A stretch of DNA of 57,289 bases from Pavlovales sp. CCMP2436 (lineage: Eukaryota > Haptophyta > Pavlovophyceae > Pavlovales), in contig MU631468.1 of assembly GCA_026770615.1 (NCBI GenBank), forward strand, positions 75,984 through 133,272, written 5' to 3'. The position numbers were made by a program, and so were the translations under genes. Positions 29,780 to 37,414 of this stretch are shown here, in pieces (position 1 is the stretch's first letter; every line of letters begins with the position of its first letter). The notes below the pieces were generated by a model. That model saw only the letters and a list, made by a program, of their open reading frames with translations. It was not told where the DNA came from and did no database searches.

Positions 29780-30414
29780 NNNNNNNNNNNNNNNNNNNNN
29801 NNNNNNNNNNNNNNNNNNNNNNNNNNNNNNNNNNNNNNNNNNNNNNNNNNNNNNNNNNNNNNNNNNNNNNNNNNNNNNNNNNNNNNNNNNNNNNNNNNNN
29901 NNNNNNNNNNNNNNNNNNNNNNNNNNNNNNNNNNNNNNNNNNNNNNNNNNNNNNNNNNNNNNNNNNNNNNNNNNNNNNNNNNNNNNNNNNNNNNNNNNNN
30001 NNNNNNNNNNNNNNNNNNNNNNNNNNNNNNNNNNNNNNNNNNNNNNNNNNNNNNNNNNNNNNNNNNNNNNNNNNNNNNNNNNNNNNNNNNNNNNNNNNNN
30101 NNNNNNNNNNNNNNNNNNNNNNNNNNNNNNNNNNNNNNNNNNNNNNNNNNNNNNNNNNNNNNNNNNNNNNNNNNNNNNNNNNNNNNNNNNNNNNNNNNNN
30201 NNNNNNNNNNNNNNNNNNNNNNNNNNNNNNNNNNNNNNNNNNNNNNNNNNNNNNNNNNNNNNNNNNNNNNNNNNNNNNNNNNNNNNNNNNNNNNNNNNNN
30301 NNNNNNNNNNNNNNNNNNNNNNNNNNNNNNNNNNNNNNNNNNNNNNNNNNNNNNNNNNNNNNNNNNNNNNNNNNNNNNNNNNNNNNNNNNNNNNNNNNNN
30401 NNNNNNNNNNNNNN
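29780..30414. other. Assembly gap (635 N)
   Basis: Undetermined bases within or beside the lipase region, preceded by a GAGAGAGAGA run that may have stopped assembly. Confidence 0.99.
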
Positions 30415-30578
30415 GCTGAAGCTGTGTCACAAGATCTCTTAGTAAGTAAGAGACCCGGATGAAATGCGATGAACAGGCAACGAAGCAGCCGTAGAAGACT
30501 CGAGAAGGGTGCCGGGATATTTCAATCCCGGGCAGTCCGATAGGGTACCAGACAGAGCCAGGAGTAGGCTCCCGACAC

Positions 30579-31317
30579 ATGGTCTTCGTCGATCGAAGCG
30601 GTCAGCCCGTCGTCGCCCACCAAGGATCCGTCACCGCAAAGGACTGGCTGGTCGACGATGCACTCATCACGGTTGGGGCGCACAAGAACACGGACAGACT
30701 TAATCTCTCCCGCAGCATCACGGCTGCAACTGAGAAGAAGTATGGAAGGCCCGCGAATTCAGTCGGGCACAGCTTGGGCGGGCGTCTCGCGGAGCAATCG
30801 GGGTCTGGCGGGCAGATCGTGACAATCAACAAGGCGGCGGGGCTGGGCGATGTGGGTCGGCGTCAACCAAGCGGCACCAGGCAGACAGATGCGCGGACCA
30901 AGATGGATGCGGTCTCGGCTCTATCTAGTCTTGGTCGACGTCCAGAAAGTCAGAGAATCGTGTATGTGAACCAGCGTGATCAGGCAAACCGGTTTCTTCC
31001 AGGGCCAATCCGGTATATATTTATGATATATATTTATGATAGGGATTCAAGCTGGCGTCTGACTGTTCTGAATGTTGTGCTGGTCAGAGTGCTGCGTCGC
31101 CCATTGCCTGCTGCGTGCCTTAGTCGGCTGCGCTGGCTTGGGCGCCACCGCGCGTGCCGATGGATCTCCAGTAGTGTGCCCGGGCAAGGGCGTTTAGGGA
31201 GATGATCTGCTGGTTGCTGTTTGTCGTGTACCCACGCTGGGCAGCGATCGGGGCCAGCGCGCTCAAGCGCGCGAGCAGCAATGTGGCAAAATCGCACAGT
31301 CTGGGAAACTTTCGATG
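30579..31317 (+). pseudogene. Class-3-type lipase, interrupted by a retroposon
   Basis: ATG 30579. VFVDRSGQPVVAHQGS (the strand with an oxyanion-type H-x-GS) and DWLVDDALITVGAHKNTDR are followed by the nucleophile elbow VGHSLGGRLAEQS (GxSxG), then TINKAAGLGD, a D-x-VS segment and RIVYVNQRDQANRFLP. This order is that of small lipase_3 proteins found in PLVs and other algal viruses, where they may act on host membranes or storage lipid. The frame is broken at about 31012 by a T2 retroposon; after it, KSHSLGNFR followed by a stop (31277-31317) could be the natural C-terminus with the catalytic His. The gene is therefore inactive but was probably intact before the insertion. It lies downstream of the fibre gene in the same direction. 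Confidence 0.6.
31012..31290 (-). mobile_element. Retroposon family T2 copy inside lipase gene
   Basis: On the minus strand it ends with GCTTGAATCCCTATCA and an AT-rich tail (ATAAATATA units at 31013-31040). The same sequence is at 49895-50095, including the GCGCACGCGGTGGCGCCCAAG-like block. It is one of the longer copies. It splits the lipase frame; I could not define a target duplication. Confidence 0.7.
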
Positions 31318-31479
31318 ATCATTGGCATTGGAGGTCTGAACATTTATGGAGCAAACATTTCAGATAGCTTTCTTGCATGCTTCAAGTCACGTTTCTGACA
31401 CTTGTATGCCGTGCACTGTTGCTGGTGCTGAAGCATTGTACGATAGACTTAAGAAAACAAGAGGAAAAAAGTGGAGGGT

Positions 31480-31821
31480 CTAAATGATGATGCAGCACGG
31501 GTCGTCGTCTTTGTCGTCAATTACATTGCATTCAGCCCTGGGATAAATGATCACTGTGTTGCTTTTTATGAGTAACTTGTACTGCTCATCATTGCAGATT
31601 ATGCCATATTTGTACACTGTTATAAAATTATAGTTCACTTTGAAGTGCAATTTCCGGTCGTGAGCAAATCTACCAACAATTGTTCCATTACTCATGGTAT
31701 TAACGTCGATCAAGCGTACAGGCGACAGGCTTTCAATTTTCATTTGCTGGATTAGTCGGGTTATCTCATTAAGCTGAGTCTCCAATATCTGCGGAGCACT
31801 TATTGCGTAAACGTCTTCCAT
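31480..31821 (-). CDS. 113-aa protein with C-terminal CaaX-like motif
   Basis: Intact frame from ATG 31821 on the minus strand; the upstream 40 bp are AT-rich (TTAATTTAAATTTG). An N-terminal amphipathic helix (QILETQLNEITRLIQQMKIE) is followed by a compact alpha/beta-looking region with aromatic and basic residues (KLHFKVNYNFITVYKYGI). An acidic stretch (DDKDDD) precedes the C-terminus PCCIII. The last four residues, C-I-I-I, fit a CaaX box of the geranylgeranyl type, with a neighbouring Cys that could be palmitoylated. No family recognised. It is the leftmost gene of block C. Confidence 0.5.
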   Translation of the reverse strand: MEDVYAISAPQILETQLNEITRLIQQMKIESLSPVRLIDVNTMSNGTIVGRFAHDRKLHFKVNYNFITVYKYGIICNDEQYKLLIKSNTVIIYPRAECNVIDDKDDDPCCIII

Positions 31822-31887
31822 TTTGTTAATTTAAATTTGTTAAGAGTGTGGAATACATTTATTGTCCTTGATTGGTTGAGAGTGCAT

Positions 31888-31971
31888 TTAAACGTCTTTT
31901 TGTTCACCCATCATATACCTTTTAAGAACATCGGGCGTTTCAAATACCTTGATAATCTCGTTATTTTCTTT

Positions 31972-32013
<42 letters not shown>

Positions 32014-32282
32014 CGGCTCAGCATGGTTCAACAGGTGTTGTTCACTTACTGACTTGGTTGACGTCACAATCTCTAAAGTTGACAAAGTTGCCCATAATAT
32101 GATCCCTGGATGGCGTTGTTGTTCTCTGAATCGATCAAATACCCAGTTGCTGCTGTATCCGTATCAAACCACTTAAAATCTCCAAAATTGTAGCAATCAG
32201 ACAGATCACTGTTTTCAAACCGGCGCTCAAGTCCGTTGGCGCTTACATCGAGGAAATTCTGGAAATCATCATTCGAGCACAT
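31888..32282 (-). pseudogene. Hypothetical block C protein split by a retroposon
   Basis: ATG 32282 opens MCSNDDFQNFLDVSANGLER..., acidic and aromatic, down to about 32073. Coding-like sequence resumes after a TA-tailed insertion (31972-32070) as SKENNEIIKVFETPDVLKRY-MMGEQKDV and stops at 31888. Removing the insertion would give a protein of about 95-100 residues. Both halves share the AT-rich composition of block C. No family recognised. Confidence 0.4.
31972..32070 (+). mobile_element. Retroposon family T1 (TA-tailed), shortest copy
   Basis: About 30 bp of (TA)n, then the T1 3' end in reverse: GCGGCTCAGCATGGTTCAAC ... GACTTGGTTGACGTCA. Compared with other copies it stops at the GACGTC, so it is the most 5'-truncated one. 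With the tail taken as the 3' end, its sense strand is the minus strand. Confidence 0.75.
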
Positions 32283-32618
32283 CCTGGATCTGTTTTATAA
32301 CAATGAGGGATAACTTTGTTTGTCTCATTTCACTACACTACACTACACTACTAGTTCTCGCATTCATAGTCTTCTTAGTCTTCATCGTCATCTTCGTCCA
32401 TAAACATAGACTATACCTGTGGTTTATCCTTGCCAGTTTAAGTTGTCTTTCGAGTTGGCTTTTGAGTTGAAGTTGATTTTGGAGTTGACTTTGAAATCCA
32501 GTTTAAGGGCGATTCTCTCTCTTAAACATTTACGATTTGCATTCTATTCCCAACTCTTCATAGTTCGCAAGCTTTTCTTTGCTAGGGGGGTTTGTCGCGA
32601 CCACTTCAATGAGCCTTA

Positions 32619-32760
32619 CTAGTTTTTATAAGTGAATACAGCCAAGTCTGCAATGTACCGTCCATCACCCACTGGGTACTCGTCGATCACGGTGTTCTGT
32701 TTCATGATTTCATCCATTGATTTGCTTTCTCTAACCGGTGCTGTATTCACTTATAAAAAA
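32619..32760 (-). repeat. Perfect 20-bp inverted repeat enclosing a 32-codon ORF
   Basis: Bases 32623-32642 are exactly the reverse complement of 32740-32759 (TTTTTATAAGTGAATACAGC). Within and through one arm, a minus-strand ATG at 32717 opens MDEIMKQNTVIDEYPVGDGR and ends at TAG 32619-32621. The structure lies where the C-terminal half of the helicase would be expected. The remainder up to 32290 contains a CACTA tandem run (32331-32352) and AGTTGA-type repeats (32430-32500), with no supported gene. Confidence 0.6.
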
Positions 32761-32797
32761 CGATGGTTGTTCTCTTTACTCCCGAAATGTGAACTCT

Positions 32798-34137
32798 TCA
32801 TAGATTATCAATGTTCATACTTGCACTGTTTATTGGAGGGCATTGCATGGGCGTATCGGTTATCTCGCAATAGTCGCTCATGAAAAACAGTCTTGAAGCA
32901 GCGAGTGCCTCAATTTTCATACGACCAATTTGGGTAAGCATTGTAGACTCATCCACGATTATGTTAGCTGGTGGGTATTTGGCCAGATTTCTTGATTTCT
33001 CTTCTGTTATCAACCGTGTTTCTCCTAGCAGTCGAGCGTGGCACATTGTTTGCGTAAATTCCTTCTGCACTGCGTCTTTTCGGAACAAATGCGTCAGTGA
33101 AACAAAGACGCAATCCGGCATGCTCATCTGCGTAACTCCCATGGCCAGAAGAGTTGTTTGCCCGAACCCGCCGCGCCAGTCATGATGGTTGGCTTTCCCG
33201 ATCTAGCCTCAAGGGGGCCAAGAAGGTCGTAATTGCGGAGTTTGAACAGGGTCTTTAATTCATCGATGTTTTCAAAATCTAGCGTCTGGGGGTTAGTGCT
33301 TAGCGCATCCACCTTGACCTTTAACCCGCAGAGGCTTGGTGTGTAAAAGCTGTTTGGAATATACCCGCAATTTTTTATAACAAAATGTGGCATTAGCAGG
33401 CGTTCATAATCTAGACCTTCCTCACTGAGGCAGTAAACACCATCGGTTGCAAGCTCGAGGGAATTTGGGAGCAAGAATAATTGAATTACTGCTTGAATAC
33501 GCTGGGCTGGTGATACGCACCCAGATACGTGTGCAGTCGTGTTAAAGTTATTTACAGGGTGCTCGATTTCGATACACTTACTGCCGATAATTCTAATTTT
33601 TACCCTAGTCTTGTCCAGGTTCTGATCATTAGCAACGAGTTCAGCAAATTCATAAGCCTTCTCCATTGAGCGTGTTATTTGGAAACACTCTGTGGTGCTT
33701 GCGCGCATACCAGCGCCTACCGCCTTGGCGTAAAGCCTTATGCCATTTTCTATAACGTGGCTTGTTTCATCCCACCTTAGTTCGATTGAATCGTAAGATA
33801 CCATTGCCGCAATCCCTTTAAATTTGACACCGCACATCACCCAAAAACGTGCTTCTACAAATGTTAATACATTAGGTGCCGATGGAGACGACTGAGGTAG
33901 AAGTTCGCCGGTGAAAAAATCGACTGTTTCCTTATCGGCTACTGCGATCTGTGTTGTGTATATGTGCGTTAGTATCTCCCTTACTTTTTTTACCGTAATA
34001 AATGAAACGTTCATTTCATTGTTTATGCGCAACACGTGTCTCTTTAATTTATCGATACTGACATGGTCAAAATCAACGCTTTCCTTGTCTATAATTAAAA
34101 GTTCCTCAATTCCCTTTTGCTCGAGCATGCCAAACAT
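32798..34137 (-). pseudogene. SF1-type helicase, frameshifted and 3'-truncated
   Basis: ATG 34137. About 320 residues of unassigned N-terminal domain lead to Walker A GAAGSGK (residues 321-327). One base is missing immediately after the Lys codon: the frame ends at 33124, and the continuation TTLLAMGVTQMSM follows in the next frame from about 33155. Then come LTHLFRKDAVQKEFTQTMCH, the Walker B-type NIIVDESTMLTQ (D-E, motif II) and LFFMSDYCEITDTPMQCPP (motif III-like), characteristic of SF1 helicases of the RecD/Pif1-like group. Motifs IV-VI are absent: the frame closes at 32798 and unrelated hairpin DNA follows. Expected role: unwinding during viral DNA replication. Inactive as it stands. Confidence 0.65.
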
Positions 34138-34145
34138 TTATTCCT

Positions 34146-34575
34146 GTGACGATAGCAAAAACGATTCCTGAATTTTGCCAATGCACTTGCCCGGTGTTCC
34201 AAGAAGATCATCCATGCACGGATCGAACGTCCGCGTGTATGCCTTTGACTAGTCGATATTTAAGAGGCGATCATCAATAAACTGGTTTATGTGTTTCTCA
34301 ACCTTTACATCTTTTAAGTTCTTTGTAAAATCAAAGTACAATAAAAATTTGCATCTTGCGGTTAGAAGTACCGATTCTATAGCAGCGCTGAACACCACAA
34401 TGCCCAAGTTATCAGAACTCATCGTAGCGTTTGTGATTTGAGGCCTCCAAACTTCGCGGCTCCAAATACTGTACAAAGTTTCTAACACGTAATGCGTACC
34501 GTCCATGCACATTATTTTATGTGGGCAGTCGTAGCACCCGGCAGGATATATAATAAGCTGCTCTTTATCCTTCAT
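34146..34575 (-). pseudogene. Hypothetical block C protein with internal stop
   Basis: ATG 34575 opens MKDKEQLIIYPAGCYDCPHK with a small Cys cluster (C-x2-C-x5-C). The frame meets TAG at 34249-34251 and reads on in frame as SKAYTRTFDPCMDDLLGTPG and ...ESFLLSSQE to a TAA that overlaps the helicase start region (TAA then ATG). The tight spacing suggests an operon-like or polycistronic-looking gene pack on the minus strand. No family recognised. Confidence 0.4.
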
Positions 34576-34581
34576 TTCGTT

Positions 34582-35256
34582 TTATTTATTTGCCATTTCA
34601 TCTACACCGAGCTTGATTGACTCCGCTGACGAAATGCACCAGCTGCCGTTATTAACTTGGCCTTTGAATGACTCTACGTGGGTTGGAGAGCAAAGCAGCA
34701 TTACAATCGGTGTTTTTGGAACACCGCGGGTCCTGCCAACTGGAGACGGGTTTTCTACGTGAATATATGAACCATGCCCTCGGCGTAAAGGTGATATTAT
34801 GGTGAGAGAATTTGCGCCAGATGCAGAAACGATATCCTTATAGTCTCAGTGTCTTTATGCTTATTCCCACCCGCTGCAAATACGGTTTCATTCATTTTTC
34901 GGAGGCGTTTAATTCTTGTCGGCATTTTTTATTTCGCCATTATTGTGTTTACGGGTTTCGTTGTGCTCGGCTGCCAAGGCTTTATCTGTAATTTCACCTT
35001 TCTTTTGGCGCCCCTTGGATGCAATTGGTTTTATATCCAATATGTCTTGGGCTGTTTTTGAAACTTCGGTTAATCTTTGAATAAACGGGAGAATAATGCA
35101 GTTGACCGTTGAGGCGTCTGCAATTATATAATCATTCGAGCCAGATCCCGAACCTGACGAAGATACGTCCATAACTTCGGTAAACGAAATATTAGAATCG
35201 TATTGCGAAAAGATTGTCCAGGCAGTTTCGTGATATGGATCGTCGGTAACAATCAT
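34582..35256 (-). pseudogene. Hypothetical block C protein, frameshifted
   Basis: ATG 35256 (MIVTDDPYHETAWTIFSQYD...), with a Ser/Gly linker (SSSGSGSGS), a LILPFIQRL-type helix and a Lys-rich end, closes at 34909. Another frame carries IISPLRRGHGSYIHVENPSP...KTPIVMLLCSPTHVESF... and ends MANK at 34582-34584. The two are probably parts of one or two adjacent genes separated by an indel near 34830 and a stop at 34909. The start lies 3 bp after the stop of the U1 copy upstream. Confidence 0.35.
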
Positions 35257-35259
35257 CCT

Positions 35260-36188
35260 CTACGAAGCATTAATAATTGCCCGCTCCCTCAATCTATCAT
35301 CCTCTGTAAATCTTAAATCCATTGCGTCTTACAAGTCCCTTGGCCTCATAATAGTCGCACGGCCCTTTCACGTGTATTGATGTCCACCGTACCATCTATA
35401 TTTGATCGCAACCCATTTCCCAGAATGTCATATGTGATGCCTGATGTAAGCGATGGTGTCTGCGCTGTTTGTTGAAATGGTACTCGCCAGGTAGTATGGG
35501 TGGCAATGTATCTCAGACATCCTTAGTGATCCACATTGATCCCGTTTTCTTTAAACTGTACGGCAGATGTGCTTGTGTAAAACACGTCAGGAATTCTTCG
35601 CAGAACTGAGCCAGAGCCACCAGAGCGAGGCACTGAGACTAAGCCAAGACGAGCAAAACGGGTGTGTTCTTCTTTGGCACCGCGAAGCATTCGCGTAAAT
35701 GTCACTTCAAATCCTTTTTCGCTATTTGGGAGTCTTCGCTTCTTAGGCGGGTTTCCCGGTTCAAAGTACATGTTTTTCGCTAGCATCATTGGAAGATCTT
35801 CGGCAATTCCATACACCTCGAGGAATATTTCGTTCAGAGATCCAATGCGAATATTGATGTTTTTCATTTTTGTTGCGCTCAAGTTGTACTGGTTGCTGCG
35901 AGTCCGCAATGCACTTGGCTGGTAATTTACCATGGTTGTAACCGGGCGGGCCACCGTTGGAGCCACAGTTGGAGCCTGGGCAACTAAGCGAGGGACTAAG
36001 CGAGGGACTTGGTGAGGGACTTGGCAGGGGCCTTGGCGAGGGACTTGGGGGATGGCGCGAAAATACGGAGCACCGGTGACGTTAATCCTTGGCGGGCGTT
36101 CTCCAATACGGGCACGGGCATTGGCAATGAGGCGATCGGCTGGAGCGTTTGAGATTGGGCTACACATTGGATAATCTTGTATGGCCAT
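35260..36188 (-). pseudogene. Conserved PLV protein of unknown function (family U1), copy 2
   Basis: ATG 36188 (MAIQDYPMCSPISNAPADRL). A Pro/Gln-rich repeat (VPRQGP, VPHQVPRLVPRLV) is followed by PVTTMVNYQPSALRTRSNQY, NLSATKMKNINIRIGSLNEI, LYGIAEDLPMMLAKNMYFEP and GNPPKKRRLPNSEKGFEVTF, each block matching copy 1. A TAA at 35523-35525 stops the frame, but the matching C-terminal blocks continue beyond it (CLRYIATHTTWRVP, SGITYDIL, and after a frameshift MDLRFTEDDRLRERAIINAS) to 35260. The gene is therefore a full-length homologue of 24376-25173 with one stop and one frameshift. It is not a recent duplicate: identity is moderate. Confidence 0.7.
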
Positions 36189-36618
36189 GGCTGAGATTTT
36201 TATTTGGCTCAAAGAACGCACCACCACTTTTAAAGATCGAAGTTTTTTTGATCAAATCGAGGATTTTAGAGATTGGGGGGATTCGGGGGATTCGAGGGAT
36301 TCTGGGAGTCCAGGATTTACCTGATGGAGGCATTGTCGGGCATCGTAAACGCCGTGCAAATATCAATTTATCGTCGTGTAAGATGCGATAGCGAGCTGCG
36401 CGGATCCGGCTTTGCTCACGATAACAGAGGCAGCATATTGTGGCCACCGAGACTTTCCCTCCGCGTCTTTTCCTGTGGTTCATTTGCATCATAGTTTTGT
36501 CTTCGTTGCAGCATTTACACGAGACGATTTTTACTTTCCCGTCGTCGTCGTAATCCACATCGAGGCTTTCGCACCCAAGGTGAGGTCTGATTTTCATTCC
36601 ATGGCGACGAAGGACCAT
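36160..36618 (-). CDS. Cys-pair (zinc-binding, possibly HNH-like) protein
   Basis: ATG 36618, 152 residues. Two Cys pairs, C34-x2-C37 (VSCKCCNEDKT) and C62-x2-C65 (ICCLCYREQSRIRAARYR), are separated by a basic stretch; the second is followed by an Arg-rich helix. The layout resembles the zinc-binding half of HNH or endonuclease VII-type nucleases, but I do not see a clear catalytic HNH triad. The C-terminal ~55 residues contain RIPRIPRIPPI, encoded by GATTCGGGG-type repeats, and overlap the start of the U1 gene by about 30 bp, so the real end may be earlier. Confidence 0.45.
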   Translation of the reverse strand: MVLRRHGMKIRPHLGCESLDVDYDDDGKVKIVSCKCCNEDKTMMQMNHRKRRGGKVSVATICCLCYREQSRIRAARYRILHDDKLIFARRLRCPTMPPSGKSWTPRIPRIPRIPPISKILDLIKKTSIFKSGGAFFEPNKNLSHGHTRLSNV

Positions 36619-36841
36619 TACTAACCTCACCTGAGAAAATAATCCGGTCTAAAACGCGCCGACCGAGCAAAACCAATTCCGACCAGATCCGGTCAGTGCT
36701 CAGCACAAAGCATTATAGATTGCGTCCTAAGTAAGTGAGCTGATATAACGATTCTGGGCTTAATGCATCTCTAAACCGCCGAGTTGTACGATTGTTATCT
36801 GCCCCTGCTACCGTGGCTCCCTCTCCACTTCCGATGATTAC

Positions 36842-37402
36842 CTAAACTTTGCCAGCCTGGCGCACGTTACGGCCCCACAGACTCCTGGTAAATACGTTTG
36901 GAATGAGAGGTAGCACAAGTGCCTGGTCGAGTGATATGTGCGAGCCACCTTGCATGAGTATTTTTCCTGTCCCCCGTTCGAATGTATACCATAGACCATC
37001 GACGGTAGTACGTAGGGTAGTCAACAGCTTGGCGATTGCCATGTAGACGTCACCCGATGCCCCGAGCCAACGTCGCCAGTCCTTGTCGTGAGGAGGGGTC
37101 TCCCAGCCGTTTTGCTTGCTTACAAGATTGAGCACACTGGTTTCGCGTGCACGGAATAGTGAAGGCGCCACGACCATGTAACCAACAAGATCAAAGGACC
37201 TACCAGGGTCAGCGAAGGGCATGTAGTGACTATAACCGTGCATAGCTCGCGAATAGATATTTGTAGTTAAGCCTAGTTTTATAAATGGAACCTTGCTCCA
37301 ACCAGGCCATATAATATAGATCCCGCTGACTCGTTTTCCGCTCACGTTTGCGTTGACGAGAGCCCATCCAACTTGCGTGTTACGTTCAACTGTATCTGAC
37401 AT
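36842..37402 (-). CDS. GIY-YIG-like endonuclease
   Basis: Intact frame from ATG 37402, 186 residues. SGIYIIWPGWSKVPFIKLGL (GIY at residues 27-29, IKLG at 41-44) and TTNIYSRAMHGYSHYM with Arg52 match the GIY-YIG core (GIY-x(10-11)-YIG...R). E87 in RARETSVLNLV is placed for the metal-binding Glu. GIY-YIG nucleases are frequent in PLVs and algal giant viruses, where they act in replication, recombination or homing. The second half motif is K-L-G in place of Y-I-G, so the family assignment is probable, not certain. It is transcribed leftward, at the head of block C, divergent from the RT frame that begins 13 bp away. Confidence 0.6.
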   Translation of the reverse strand: MSDTVERNTQVGWALVNANVSGKRVSGIYIIWPGWSKVPFIKLGLTTNIYSRAMHGYSHYMPFADPGRSFDLVGYMVVAPSLFRARETSVLNLVSKQNGWETPPHDKDWRRWLGASGDVYMAIAKLLTTLRTTVDGLWYTFERGTGKILMQGGSHISLDQALVLPLIPNVFTRSLWGRNVRQAGKV

Positions 37403-37414
37403 TAGTCTCTCCTG

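Noticed and set aside
31975..32085. Protein with a poly(IY) stretch
   Set aside because: The IYIYIY run is translated from the (TA)n tail of a retroposon insertion.
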